From contig JAILWY010000015.1 of assembly GCA_022113835.1 (NCBI GenBank), forward strand, positions 6,114,501 through 6,178,500: a DNA stretch of 64,000 nt, in the 5' to 3' direction. The translations under genes were made by a program, and so were the position numbers. The notes under the pieces were generated by a model. The model did not search any database. It saw only the letters and a program-made list of their open reading frames with translations, and was not told the origin of the DNA. Shown piece after piece: positions 1 through 13,470 of the stretch; the stretch's first letter is position 1; each line of letters begins with the position of its first letter. This stretch comes from Atopsyche davidsoni (lineage: Eukaryota > Arthropoda > Insecta > Trichoptera > Hydrobiosidae).

Positions 1-2161
1 TATTTTAGTGAGATTGTCATTTTACTATTGAGGTTATTGTGTGTTCATTATTACTTTGAAATAATTAATAAGCTTTTGATAAGTGTATATTATCAATAAT
101 ATTATATTTTTTTGTTTGTTTATATAACGACGCTACTTGTTTCAATCAAAATTGGTTGTAGATGTGGTTGTTTTATTTGGCGGATTATTTTGAGGATCGC
201 AGATTTCTCGCAGAAGATGCTCGATTCTTTCATCTATGTAGTGAAATCGACCTTACGATGAGTTGCCTGTAAGATCGGTTGTGTTAAGTGACTTTTCCAC
301 GTAATATTGGCTTTAAAATTAAAATATTTCATTCAAAGAATTCAGTTAAAACTTTGTTGAAATAGCGCGATAAAATTCATCTTTGAAATTTAACTTGGAA
401 ACCCGAAGCATAAGACAATACACGAGAGGCATTACTCGCTCTGTATCCTTTTAACAGTGGTTAGGGGATGGCAATCCGAGAAGATGAAATGTAAATAAAT
501 ATATTGAAGACGAGGGAGGGGCGAAGAATTTTGGGCCTAATGGGTTCAGATTAGGGATTTAAATGTTCTCTTCAGGAAAGATCTCGAGTAGCGAGGACGA
601 ACCTCCCGAAAGCCTATCAAGCACTTATAAATGAGTTTTCTTCATTTGAAATGTGTAATTAATTTGGATTAAGGACCCAGTGTATTCTTAAGAGTTGCAG
701 TACATCTGGGCGTTAACTTGCTGGCATTAATTACACAAACAGGTGAAGTGTAAAAATATATTAAATACACACTCATTATCATAATTTATTGTAAAAGGAA
801 GTACTATTAATGAAACAACAATTGATAATGGTTATTTTTACTTGTATCGTTAAACACACTGAAAGTGCTTTTTTATAGTGAATTTACTGCAAAAAAAATA
901 TTTGGTTTTATATTTTATTGATTATTTATTTTTATTTGTATATAAACATCACAGTGTTTCAAATATAATAATGTATTATAAAAAATACAAAAAAGTCAAA
1001 ATAATATCATTAAATGTTAAAAAAAATATCATTAGCTATTTGTACAATAATCTACAAATAACAAAAAAAGTATACATCGTTTTGAATATCTAAATCTTTT
1101 ATTTTGATGAACCATTAGATCCGAAGAATTTTTTTTGCGGATTTCTATTCCATGCAATAATATAAAAAAAAAACCAATTTTTTATAACACACCTATTAGA
1201 TTAAATAAAAAGAAGAGTCTAGAAAAATCACTTCATTAAAAAATAAACGAAAACTGAGAAAAAATCTTTTTTGCGCAATCACACCGAGGCAATCGAACAC
1301 AAGCGGCAATTTCTTGAAAATATTCCAATCTCGCTCCGGGAGTCTCGCATCATTCTCTCGTCCTTAATAAAAGCCCCCTTAGTAATTCCTGAAAGGGGGA
1401 GCCGGAGTCTTGGGGGTGGCCGCCCCCTCATGTGATATCCGCCCCTAGTGTCTTACCCCCTCTCATCTGATTCCTCGTTTCCAATATATATTGCAGGTCT
1501 ACAGCAAGTTTGCTCAACACTTTTGTATGGGCCGTTTATTGCAGCATTTTTAAGGGTGGGCGATCCGTCTCTGCACGTGTGGTTCGCACGTGCTTATACT
1601 TATATTTATATTATTTTGGTATTATATTATCACTTTTTTGCAAAACCAGCATCCAAAGGAACTCATTTACGTTTGTGTTTTTATAAAATATATGTATACA
1701 TCATTTTTAAGACATTTTGTAAATGAGCTTGAAATTTATAAAAATTTGCATTTCTCTAGTAATTTTTGTGTAAAAGGTAATAAATCACTGGTGTTATAAT
1801 TATTTAAATACGTTTTATTATAATAAAACCACATCCTCAGCAATAACACGGCAATTAACTCTCATATCGTATTAATCTGTTAGACGAATAAATTTGATGT
1901 TAATTTTACTAGCAGTTTTTTTTTTTTGTACAAGGGTCTTTTTGCTAACGGTTGCGACATGTTATTCAGCAATAAAAATGTCAGATTTCGTATGACAAAT
2001 ATATATTTTAAGCACGTTATAGTCATATTATACCCTCGCGGCCGAGTGGCCGAAACTTCAACCCCGCGTGTGATTTAGTACAAAGATTCACGAGTAATTT
2101 TAAAAACTTATTATCTCCCCCCGATTCTCAAGCATTTTCGTGCGCTATTTTTGCACGGAAG

Positions 2162-2222
2162 CTTTGAAAGCGCTGATAAAAATTTCACAGCGCTGTTGCT
2201 GAAACGTCGGCACTGTTCAAAG
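2162..2222 (+). other. Hammerhead-like motif (weak member)
   Basis: CTGATAA at 2173-2179 is followed after 21 nt by GAAACGTC at 2201-2208. Outside this core, CTTTGA (2162-2167) can pair with TCAAAG (2217-2222), leaving a short internal loop, so a helix-I-like stem is possible. The part between the two core blocks does not form a convincing hairpin directly next to the core, and CTGATAA departs from CUGANGA at one position. It is grouped with the better copies at 20914, 31519, 48843 and 53001 because of spacing and the GAAACGTC end. Confidence 0.3.
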
Positions 2223-4689
2223 ACTACACCCCCAATAAATTTCAGTCGAATATGATCGAAGAGTTCGATTTCAGAAAGTGCAGGACGTCGCTTGAAGCTG
2301 TGGTGTCCTAAAAATAGCGACGCAATCGAATCAATCGAAATGTGCTGGGTGAGACATTTGCTCGAAATTGACGGTCTGATGCCAGAAGAGAAATTGATCT
2401 GTCATTTCTGCAAAGCACAGAAGTGAATTGTAAAATCAGGTGCCCTGATTGCGCCACTGCCTGTGGATTTCAGGTACTGTAGGGTAACCGTGAAATCATA
2501 CTATAAAAAACAGTTATTTTTATTAATACTGTAGGTATCATAGATACAAGCTTCATAGATACAACTTAAATAATTTACGAATTGTGCAAGAAAAAAAACC
2601 ATAGTTATTTTTGTATCAAGCACTTTTGCAAAGAATTAATTTAGGGGAAAAATTGTCATTGTATATATTGATCCGTTTTTGTATTTTTTTCGTATTACCA
2701 ATTTTTACACCAGCAAAACACACTGATATTATAGTACATTTTAACTTAATTTTAAAAAACTTTGAAATTAATATTTTATTAAAAATGAGGGGTAATAAAT
2801 CCCCTTTTCATAGAAATCTGCATTCATTGCGCGATCCGTCTATTCATTCCGGTAATTTGCAAAGTAAAAAAATGGTATTGACGCCTTCGGAAGCGAGCAG
2901 GGTAGTTTCATAAAGTCCTCGTTATTTTTCAATTTCTAGTAGCTTTGTGGGTAGGACGCTTCAATAGTCAGTCGTTAGGGACACGTGCCGGTTGGAGTGT
3001 TCCAAGTACATTCTCTCCGGGACTCTAATATTATGGCGATGGGACGCAAAAAGTTCGGAATGACGTCATGAATAGGTCCTGCCTGATTGTAATCACGTGG
3101 ACGTATATTTTTTATTTGTTTGAGAGTGGTTTGAAGGGGAGAAGCTGTTTTGAATATCTTTTTGTTTAGATCGTATTTTCACCTTTGTATGGGGATGTTT
3201 TGTTTTGTGCATTATTGCGTGCTAATTTAACCCTTATTCAGGCACGTGTCGTACAAATTGACCTTTTAAATTACTTATTAAAAACAATCAGTATGTTTAG
3301 CGTTTTATCTAAGCATTTGTATTGTTTTATCTACAAGTTTTCTATGCTTGTAAAATATTGATTGATAGATCAAAAATAACAAGATAAAAAAAAATATTAT
3401 TATATTTATGTAACAATGAATAAAAACTTGAATTGAATAATCAAGGTTTAGTAAAAATCTGTAAAAATGATACTCAATCTTGTAAACCAACAGCTTTATG
3501 ACGGGTTGCAAGGGAGGTTTTATGGAATCAAAACCAGCTGCATCAAAAAAATATGTTGAAATTATATAGCTCAGCTATTTGCTTTTTATGAAATACAATA
3601 AGTTATAGTTATTCGTAATAACACGAGCGCATGTTACCTATTTTTTACAAGGGCATCGTAAGGGTAAAACCGACACTAACAGCCTAGCGTTCAATCAAGC
3701 AGCCTTCCTCCAGTGGGGTGTAAGAACAGCTTCCCTTATTTCTGAAGGGAGAACAAATCATCCCTTGGGCTACACGGGGTCAGTACATCACGGTCAGTCG
3801 GGGGATGGTTAGGGTTGCGAATAATGATCGTTCTTTTGAAGTGAAAAATACTCTTCGTTCGGAGTGACACGATCCTTCTATTGATATTACAAGTGAAGGG
3901 ATTTTTCCGCACTGTCTAGTTATACTTTAAACACTGAAAGAGTTCTCTGAAAGATATATCCCAGTTATATTTTGTGACTTCAGTTTTATATTTTTTGCAC
4001 TTGCATTTACTTACTGGTTGTACAAAGAGAATGGAGATAAGAGTTAATTTGGTATATTGCGTGTCGAACTGTCGAATTTCAGTACTACGACGTTTCGATT
4101 CCAAGGAATTAAGGGATTTTGTCTGGATGTCCTTAACTGCTCCTCACATGTATTTAAATCACTCTAAAATGCACATTTAAACTAGTGAAACTCTCTAAGC
4201 CACACAAACAGTTCAATACCCATGAAACCCAATTAATTCACTCAGGCCAGATTTTTCATTATTATTTTTGCTGTCACAAGAATCGATTCATTAAAATATT
4301 TTTTATAAAATTTGGGAATCAATATTTGATTGGTATTAAAAAACTGAAGTAATTTGATTACTTTCTCGTAAAAAATCATAATCGTTCAAGTTCTAAGAAT
4401 TTTTGAGAAATATGTTTTTAATTCCATGGGTTTTTCGAGGAATTCCTTTTGTTTTGGTGTTCCCGGCAGATGAATAATTCCTGCGGAAACCAGCAAGTCA
4501 CGATAATTGAAATAATGGCCGGTATTTAGGCCGTTTTTTTTAACTAAGAGGCAAAAAATAAATTGTTAAATTCGTTACGTGAAACGCTTTTTGTGCGACC
4601 GGGGGCTGCTCCGGTACATTTACAGAAAACCCGTTCTTATTTACTCAAATTAGCGACTTTGTTACATGATGTATGTAAATGCTATCTAA

Positions 4690-4732
4690 ATATATATATA
4701 TATATATATATAATATATATATATGTGTATAT
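4690..4732. repeat. (AT)n microsatellite
   Basis: An alternating AT tract of about 43 bp, with one phase slip (TAAT) and a short GTGT interruption near its right end. Confidence 0.9.
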
Positions 4733-5224
4733 TTTATATAACTTAACTTAAGACCATGCATTAGACTTAGGCTCTATATGTAATACGAAAACGTTTATAT
4801 TAAATGAGTAAGAAAACATTAGTCAACCCATAAATAAGTTCTTTTGGTCAAAATTAAGTTCATATTACTATATATTAAAATACTGTTACAACAAAAAATA
4901 AGTCTATTTATTTACATGCGCATATGTTGAGTTTATTATGATTTAAATACTTGGATGCTTGAATTTAATTTTCTATGATTTTCTATATTAATTTATATTT
5001 ACAAAAAAAAAATTAAATACACACCGATACATGGAAAATGTCATATTTTCAAAATTAAATTTTTAACATTTTTTTTTATATTGTTTGCTTTTATTTAAAC
5101 TAATTACGTCGTAAAAATATAACGTAGTATAAACTATAAACAAAGTGAATAATATCACAATAATTATGCAAAAGTTGACTATGAACAAAATGCTAAATGG
5201 CTATTCTTACGACCCAAAATTAAG

Positions 5225-5470
5225 CCAGCCAACTTTGTTAGTTGAGAAAAGAGGCTGCCAACCGTGGGAACCGGAAGCGGCGCCATCCTTGTGGGGTTAA
5301 TTTTTTAATTTTAATGCACTCGATGTGACCAACTTTGAGGGGAATTAATTAAAGGAGAGCGGCGCTCTGTTCTGTGTTACTTTTTTTGGAATTTGCATTA
5401 TGGCGTCTCGCGCTTCCAACTGTCTGGAAAAAAAATCAAGATGGCCGCGGCTGAGCTGGCCGCTCTAAGA
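5225..5470. other. GC-rich island with YY1/Pho-type motif
   Basis: A locally GC-rich block in AT-rich surroundings. It contains CAAGATGGCCGC at 5438 (ATGGC core, a YY1/Pleiohomeotic-type site) and an ETS-like CCGGAAG near 5271. No exon boundaries or convincing open frame were seen. It may be a regulatory element, but function is inferred only from motif resemblance. Confidence 0.35.
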
Positions 5471-7340
5471 AAACGTTTTAATTAACGGCTTACAGATCTG
5501 TCCGGAAAGGAGACTTGCTAGTGTCAACAGATGGTACTGTTGCAAAATTTATTCAAAAATAGGACGCGGAACTGCTCCTTTTCATTTTTTTTTATATATA
5601 AGGGTTGACGCTAATTAAGGACTCGCCATGAGACTCTGATTTATGATATTAATTAACTGGTTATTTATGTTTAGGGACTGAATATAAGAAAAAATATTCT
5701 ACAACGCTAATATTAAATAACATATAAATACAAGTAGTTAATTATAAAATATGCACATTTTCGTTGAAATATTTTTAAAATCTCTGCAATCTATGCAATT
5801 TTATTTTACTGTTTAATTAAAGTAAAAAACAAATAAACTAAATAATACAATAAATAGTTACTACCACCCTACTTTTTATTATAACATTTGTAAGATATTA
5901 TACCTATTTGTATGTACAAATTTTTTTTACACGCCAGTTCTAGAAATTTTATGATATTTTCAGGTTTATTCTTTCGCAAGACGGGGTGGATTTTTTTACA
6001 GACGCAACCTATTAATTTAAGACGCCGTTTGAGGCACTAATATTATTTCTGCCTTATAACACACACCCGGTTTTGATGACGCGGCAAAATACTCTTTAGA
6101 AATGTACTTAAAAATTCCTAGAAATTCCACTCAAAATACACTAAAAGGAAAATGTCTCAACCACAATCGCTTTTCACAATGGATCCTTAAAAAAAAACAC
6201 TTACGCATTCTAACGCAATGTTACTTTTAAATCATCTGTGGAAATAGATACCATTTATATATTTTTTTATATTGTAGCAAAACACACTTTAAATAAAATC
6301 AGTTCTTAGGTATTTTTCTTAAATTTACATATTGTTTGTTTAAGTATATATTTATTAAAAAAAAAATTCATATGTCAAAAAGGAGAAGATATAAGCAGCG
6401 TAATTAAGAAAAAGTATACGCAAAGTTTGTATATTGTAAATTTTAAAACGTTTTCTAGGTATGTTTACTACAATTCATGTCAACTGTATTATTTTGGGTA
6501 TGTTTATTTTAAAATAAACATTTAAAAATGATGATGAAAATATTGTGGCAAAATGTTTAAAAATATTTAGTATTCTTTAATGTTGCAATAATATAAACTT
6601 CAGATATTAAGGGTATACGAATGAATTCAATACCTAAAATATCAAAGGTTACGATTAATTTAAATACAATCTTAATATAGTAAATTTTATAATACAAAAG
6701 GTCAGTATTTTTTTAAAAACCCAATAAAAATTATAGCAAAGCATATTTTGTATCCAAATCGTAAAATTTACATACATCTAAATAATATATTTGTGTTATC
6801 ATTTATTGTTTTTTGATTGGATATTATTGGCTTTATCGCTTTACGAGCAACCGAATGTGATGTGAATGGTGTAATTTTCCACCTGCAAATATATTGCTTG
6901 CGGTTAAATCGTGATATAATATTGTTGTGGAATTAATTACATACTAGAGCCTCGTTTATAAGCATCCCCCTTGCACTTAGTGGGGTAGCATTATGTCGTC
7001 TCGTTCGGTAATGGCGGCGGACGGGGATGACGCTGCGAAATAGGAGCCTTTGTATGGGGGATGTACCGGTGAAAGGGCGTTCAGCAAAGCACTGACTGTT
7101 TTATTTGTGCCAGCCAAAGGATTTTGTACGTCCTTAGCCAGAAGCCTTGTTTTAATTGCAAAAAATACACCCTGAAGGGAAAACAAGCGTTCACATCGTA
7201 TTAATAACTGGGCATAGAAAAAAAACTCATAAATACTAATAGAAAGTAAATTTTAGAAATATGCTTTCTAATTAAAACTGTTTGAACAGTTTAATAATTA
7301 AAACCATTTTATCGATGCTTATAAACTTTTTTTTTTGCAG

Positions 7341-7382
7341 ATTCACCCTTTCGATGTCGGCGGCAACTCTCCCGTGTGATAC
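7341..7382 (+). CDS. Candidate 5' micro-exon with in-frame ATG, kirre/rst gene
   Basis: A 42-nt segment bounded by very good splice signals: an unbroken T run ending in GCAG just before 7341, and GTAAGT just after 7382. It contains ATG at 7354-7356 followed by nine codons and two spare bases (AC). Those two bases join the first G of the 48275 exon to make a codon. The reading frame then continues without a stop through that exon into the signal peptide and Ig domain. The predicted start is Met-Ser-Ala-Ala-Thr-Leu-Pro-Cys-Asp-Thr. The Kozak context is poor (T at -3, T at +4), so it may instead be 5'UTR with translation starting in the next exon. In-frame joining has a one-in-three chance of being accidental, and other exons could lie between. 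Confidence 0.5.
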
Positions 7383-10300
7383 GTAAGTTATTTGTTAACA
7401 CTTTCATTCTTTAAATATTTCATATTAAATTTAGTACGTAAATGAAGACGATTTTCTGATATGTATGAGTTTAAGAAACTGTAATCAAATAATTTATAGA
7501 TTTATAAAAAAATATTAAAGGTACAAAAAAGAATAATGAATAGTATATTTCAGTCCCGGTATAAGAAAATCTTCAGGGAATTTTGCCAGTAAATGAAATA
7601 GTTATTTTGGCTGGAGATTAGTTCAGTACTGCTAAATAAAACGATTCCCCCAGTAATTGAAATAAATACTGAAAGTAAGAAGAAAAATAAATATGTAACA
7701 CTCAATAGCTAAAAACCTATGATACAAACACTCGGTTTATTATATAAATAGAAAATAAGTCTGTAAAAAATAAGGAAATGACACTTTGTTAACGAAATAA
7801 ATAATTGGTGTCTAATAATAAATACACCGTAAAAGCTTGTAATTAAGTTAATTATATAGAGTTGTATTTTTAGATCCGCTTTATTAATTTTTTTTATAAG
7901 AGAAACGTTACGTGAAAAACAAAAATATTACATTTCAATCAATTTAATTTTAGCTTAAAAGTTGATTTTATTTTTTTTGAAAGCTATTCAATTATGCACC
8001 CTTTTATACTGATTTATTTTTAGAAAGTTTAAAAATAAATCAAATATATATCGAGTTTCCTTTTAATATTTTAGCAACACAATAAACCAAAGTCAACAAA
8101 TAAAAAGAGTTTTTTGCCATTTTTTTAATCGCTAAAAATTTATTGAAAACATTAACTTACCAATGAAGCTGGATTTTTTTTTTTAAGAAATATATTAAAT
8201 TTTAAAGTTATTTCATCAATGATGTGTATTAATATAATTTTTAAAAAATCAATGACGCGATTATACTCTTTGCATTTTTTTATGTGGTGTAACTATTTTA
8301 TATTTAAAATATTGATAATTAAATATGCCACGTTTCTATGTAGGCTTTCATGATTAAGGTTGTATTTACATCAGCAACAGGATTTTTTGCCTTTTTCGCC
8401 AACGTTTGGCTAAACTTCAGGTCTTTAGCCAATTTCAACTTGCAGCTAGAATCCAATTACCTGATGCTGTACAGGCAATCACACTTTCGAGCGCCATTTT
8501 CCAGAGATGATTAATGGCGCCTGGCGGAATGGATTCGTCGCCGTCGCTCAGAATGGTGGAAATCTCGTCGGAATGGCGACAAGTCCCGTCGGTGCTCATC
8601 ACCTTCATTTCCTTTGCAGGATTTACTGCTCCTGTATTTGCACAGTAGCTGTGTAGACAAAAAAAACCTCCATTTAGACCTTTTGGTTCGATCGTATTGA
8701 ACATCTAATTTTTATTAGAAACTGAAAATATAATCAAAACTTTTACAAAAACGTTTTTGTAAATAAATTCATATTATTATTGCACTAAGATTTTAGTATA
8801 TTGTATTTTTTTTTTAGAATAATATCAAAACTCTTATCATCAAAGTCTGCATAAAAAATCATTCCAAACTTATATTTTTTTCAATGCCTTTATAATAGAG
8901 CCTGAATCAACTATCATCTTTTAAATATTTTTATAGTATAGTAATTACCCCAATCCTACCCTCGGCTTCATCATTTCTCACCCCACGCTAGCACATCTAT
9001 CTTTCTATCACATTTGCAAAGCAGCCCAATGTTCCTAATGAAATATTATCTTTTTGTTACCAAAGTTGCCCCCATCAAGAAAGCTTAATTTTGAAATCCG
9101 TTGTTAATCCATCCATAACAACAAACCACAACAAATCAACAGCAAAGATTTTTTTGTAATACAATAACATCTATTAAGGTTGCTTAAAAATACAGTTTGT
9201 TTCGAAAAGTTCGTTTCAAAAGCTCTCGTATTATCTCTATAAAGTTCGGTATAAATAAAATGGAGTTTTGTTTCTTGAATCATAATTTAATGAAAATTAA
9301 GCCTTAATACTTCAGTTATTAAAAACAAACCCACCTTTTCATAAATAAATTACAATGATGCGATTTAATTTTTTTTAACAATATACTTAACTGCTGTCTA
9401 TAAAATGTCATCTTAGAGAAAGGCGCTTATTAAAATTAATGAAATATCTGAAAAGAATTATAAGAATGATTTTTTATGCTTTCGGTCATTTATTTATACA
9501 TAATATATATTTCTTACGTGAAAAGCGTTTTTAAAAGAGAATAAGATGAAAAAAAAGCTCTACAAAGCGCTTTCAGACAAAGTTTCTTGGTGAGATAAGA
9601 AATCGCTACATTATTCATTGTTAATTCGCAGAACTGATTAAAACAAGTCGAGTCTCGCTGTGGAGAAAATAAAACTTTTCTAGATTATTCTTTGTCTTGC
9701 CTGTAGCCATGTTCATTACTAAGCTTTTTTTAATTCTCTTATTTATTTATTTTTGTGCCTTTTTTACCTGTTGTAAATGGAGAGCATCCGACGCGACTCG
9801 TGTCGCTTGTACTCTGTATTCAAATGCGAGCTTTTTTCATTTCTGTTTTTTTGGATTTAAAAGATTTGACATCACGTGACGAATGTTTCTGGCTTATTTG
9901 ATTTGCTAAATAGAAGAATACATTTATTTTAAATTGGAAACTTTTGGCGTCTCGGAAAATCGTGAATTCCTGTAGTGTATAAGGATACAGTGTCGGAAAT
10001 TCAAAAAAATCAAGATTTACCATATAATATTCTTACTCTAACCTAACCAATGCATATCATAACCATTTCCCAATCAACCACTTCAAAACTATTTTACCAA
10101 GCAGTTTATTTTTTTAATGAATTCAATCTAAAAATTAAAAGCCAAAAAAGTCAGGTATACCATTTTTAATGAAAATACAGATATCTGAAAATGATTGCTG
10201 TACAGTATGGATAAAACTCATTAAAAAAAAATTGTTGTTCAAAGACATGTTTATGTAAACTTTTGCTCCATCATTATTAACATTTGATAGATAGCTTACC

Positions 10301-10397
10301 CTTATAATGTTAAGGGAATATTCCAAATATATATGATATTTTTTTTAAGAAGTAAGGGATTAATGTATCTAAATAAAATACATCGTGTATAAGTCCA

Positions 10398-10594
10398 ATG
10401 TCTCTTTCGTCTTGCCCTATAATAGATGTAGCAGATTTTCATGAAGCACATGAATACATATTTTTCGTTGATCGAATAATGCTGGAAGTCTCAAGTACAG
10501 CCGAATTAGTAAGACTGGCCCAGGGCAAATATGTATTCAATGAAATGGTCACCAACCTCCCATTAGGAGAGGCACTCAAAAAAGAAGAAGAGAA
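10398..10594 (+). repeat. Truncated non-LTR retrotransposon 3' tail
   Basis: From about 10497 the sequence encodes T-A-E-L-V-R-L-A-Q-G, then FNEMVTNL and a glutamate-rich end. This matches the carboxy-terminal tail seen in many arthropod LINE ORF2 proteins (WLRN...TAEL.R.AQDR..F..MVANLR). The same tail recurs at 12471, 45261 and 47366 on the other strand. The open frame reaches back to 10398, but residues before about 10497 are not recognisable. It runs directly into an AT microsatellite at 10593, as expected of a retroposon 3' end. No full-length element is present. Confidence 0.55.
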
Positions 10595-10630
10595 TATATA
10601 TATATATATATAAATATATATAAATAAAAA
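10593..10630. repeat. AT-rich microsatellite tail
   Basis: An (AT)n run followed by TAAATATATATAAATAAAAA-type sequence directly after the LINE tail. It is probably the element's simple-sequence 3' terminus, since expanded. Confidence 0.7.
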
Positions 10631-12470
10631 TAAAGTTCGTAGGTTTCCACATAATGCTTTGGAATTTCCCCTTGGCTAGCAGTGCGGGGCTCGCATTCGC
10701 TCCTCGCTACGTTCACTGAATACTGATTCGCGAGCAAAAATCAATTCCACTACCGAATAATAGATGGCTCCGTTGAATATTAGCACGGACTCGAACCAAG
10801 CCAAGCGCACCCCTGCCCTCTGTGTTCCAGTAGAGAATGCTCGCCCCTCACCTTGCATTCGACTTGCGGGTGACCATCGTTTATTGAAAGTGTATATTTA
10901 TTATATTGCAAACTTTTGTCTATACTGCCTATTACAGATTTATACATTAAGTATATAATATAACATTATAAGTAAAAAAAAAAAAAATATTTCCTATGGT
11001 ACTTTATAAATACTCGATTGAAATTTTATTAGTCTTCAAATTATAAAAACCATTTAAGGCAATAAGAAGGTTTATTCAGTATCTTAAATTTTCGTATAAA
11101 TATTTGTCAGTTAAGGAGTCTGAAGAAACTTCTATAAGGCCAAGGCAATTACAATAAAATATTTAAATCTTTTAGCTTATATTCTAGGCAATTGATATTT
11201 GTTAGTAAAATAAGTTTTTTTTGCCCTCTTTTTTGAAATCTTTTTTATTCAATATTTTTACTAGATGAACAAGTAAGCATTTATATGTTAAATAAATATA
11301 ATATTTATTCGTGTGATTGAAATATATAAACAAACTTAAGATTCTATTTTTAGTGAGCATTGGGTTATTATTTATTAAAATAGTCACAAAAACTTTAAGT
11401 TTACTTTCAAGCGTAAGAACGGATATTTTTATGAGATCTTAAAGTTTGTTTATAATGAACACGAACAAAGCTATTTAGTCTGCATTTGTCTTAGTAAAGA
11501 TGCAAGAAAAAATATTATAAACAATAATGTGAGATGTGCACTAGAGTCCTGCATTTCGTGAATTGTGGTCACATTTCGCATTCGTTACTTACTTCAAAGG
11601 CCCGCTCTGAACTATTCATGAGGCGAACCGTCAACATTGTCAAGCCTTCATCGGGAACGATCCGCCCGCGTGAGAGAGAGACAGCCGTGATAAAGTGTCG
11701 CCGTCTCTGTCGAATCCCGTCAGCCATCAATCAGATAAAAAAAACGAAATAAGCATTCATCAGTAACCCGATGAAAGGAACTGTTACAGCTAATCTTGAA
11801 ACAGTCTGAAGATAGTCCTATCCTTTAGAAATTCCTTTATAATATTTCTTATGTTACTTCCATTTGTGTTTTGTACTTCCAACATGCACAGTTGACATCT
11901 TCAAGCAATTTTTTTTGAAGATATCAACCTAGCATACTAAAAAACAAGTATGTAGATTTAAACGGAAAGGAAAAGTATATTTTATATGTTTAAAATCTAC
12001 ACGTGTAACGTGTTTACCCAGACGTGTCACAATATGTTTCGTGCAGCGTTAATTTAAAAACACGTTATTAAAAAAAAAAAAAAAAACAACAGCGTTCCCA
12101 ACATGGCAGGTGTAAAAGTTTTTTTTTTCAATATTTCACACAATTAAAATGAAATACGCCAGTGCAGGGCAAATGCGATCTCCGCATGCGAAACCGGAAA
12201 ACTGTTTGTGAAGCGGAAATACAAACATTAAAAACTTTCAACCCCAAATTAGACATTTCGCCTGAATCAGAGCCATTAGACGGAATGCTTTCAGGTTGAG
12301 GCTCTGGGAAAAGCAAAAAAGTTTCTAAAAAGTAGCAGTTTCAGAACAGAATGCTATTTTTTTTATTTAGGTCGTGATTGCGAAATTACTCGCCGAAGTA
12401 AAAGCAACCTTTTATTTTTTGGCAGCAAAACATTTTGGCTTTGTGTGTTTATTTATAAAAATTATTTTTT

Positions 12471-12550
12471 CTTCATCAAGTGCTTCTCCTCAGAGGAGGT
12501 TGGCGACCATTTCACTGAGCATATTCTTATGCTGAGCCAGTTTTCATAGT
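12471..12550 (-). repeat. Truncated LINE 3' tail (reverse strand)
   Basis: The reverse complement encodes LAQ-HKNMLSEMVANLL, a stop, then GEALDE. This is the same carboxy-terminal signature as the copy at 10497 and ends in an A-rich stretch toward 12450. One stop codon interrupts it, so it is dead. Only the extreme 3' end is preserved. Confidence 0.55.
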
Positions 12551-13099
12551 TTTCTAAGGGGAAAACAGTATTTGGTCTTTCTATACTGCAGTTTTATATT
12601 GGAAGTAAAAGTCTGCGTATTGCTGCTGCTTAATAGCATTGTTATATAATCCTTTCCTGACAGAATTCTGGCGTTTAGATCTGATACTCTTTCTGCAGCA
12701 AGCTACATACTTTTAGAGCACGTCCCTCCACAATCATTCCAAGTCCACTTCTCTATTACCGATCCTTTATACACGGTCATGGTACAAAATGGCACAATAA
12801 ACACAATAGGGAGAGCTGGGAGGAGATTGAAAATAATTAAAAATGCCAAAAATGCGAATGATATTAGAAGAAGTTGACTTTTTCTCTCAGTGATATAATA
12901 TATCGATTTTTTTTAAATATTTATTTGGGAGCTTAATTTTCAAAATATTACAAACTTAAATAAGGGAGTATTCATGTTTGATCTACTTAAATTGCCCACT
13001 CATTACAGCACAAAATGTTTGGATAAAAAAATAGAAAATGTTCATTTTGAATATAAAAGCATGACGAATTCTTTCTGAAGCACTTGCAAACTTGCTGAA

Positions 13100-13470
13100 G
13101 GCGTTATAAAAATACCAATTTGTCCCATTCCGCAGCAGTTCCACAGCGAAAAGCGCGTTTTCTTCTTGAACGCGATCATCGATTAGTCCGAAGCGCACCG
13201 AACACTTGTTTCGAGGGCCCGGGGGTAGTTTCGGGGTGGCGCAATTGAAACTTCGCAAATCGCAACCCCCCCCCCCGCGGGTTCGTGCCGCATGAACGAC
13301 AGTTTTGCATCCCCTATTTGCATCGGTAAGGGTGAGATTTGCCGTGCCCTGTCGGACGAATAAAATATGTGGCTTATAATTTACTGCCGGTTTACGCAAA
13401 TTAATGTCTTGCGGGGTGTGGGTGAGCGTGCCGACGCGAATGGCAACATTCCGGGTTTTTCCCCCACGTA
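13100..13470. other. GC-rich block with C-run; uncertain content
   Basis: A GC-rich block including an uninterrupted C run near 13267-13277. A reverse-strand open frame of 172 codons (12983-13501) passes through it and is the longest in the window. It has no domain, signal peptide or family resemblance that I can recognise, and its codons across the C run are low-complexity. It is more likely a by-product of high GC content than a gene. It could be a conserved regulatory block or an unannotated exon of an antisense transcript. Confidence 0.3.

Larger units (their letters stand above)
1..7340. other. AT-rich non-coding flank or upstream intron
   Basis: No supportable coding exon was found. 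The stretch is AT-rich with many homopolymer A/T runs. Short open frames here have no recognisable domain and no exon-like boundaries. Isolated GC-rich patches lie near 1330-1450, 2030-2360, 3680-3800, 5225-5470 and 6960-7150. The patch at 7011 contains ATGGCGGC. If the micro-exon at 7341 belongs to the kirre/rst gene, at least the right end of this stretch is intron, because a polypyrimidine tract and AG precede that exon. Confidence 0.6.

Noticed and set aside
2035..2070. tRNA-Ser/Leu-like GGCCGAGTGGCC
   Set aside because: An A-box-like word without any B box or cloverleaf downstream.
4089..4112. Further hammerhead-like copy (hairpin ATTCC/GGAAT plus CGAAACGTC, reverse strand)
   Set aside because: Lacks any CTGANGA-like block at the expected distance, so it was not counted with the family.
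8435..8704. Reverse-strand open frame of 89 codons with a fairly balanced composition
   Set aside because: No family resemblance, no exon signals at its ends; kept only as a GC-richer patch.
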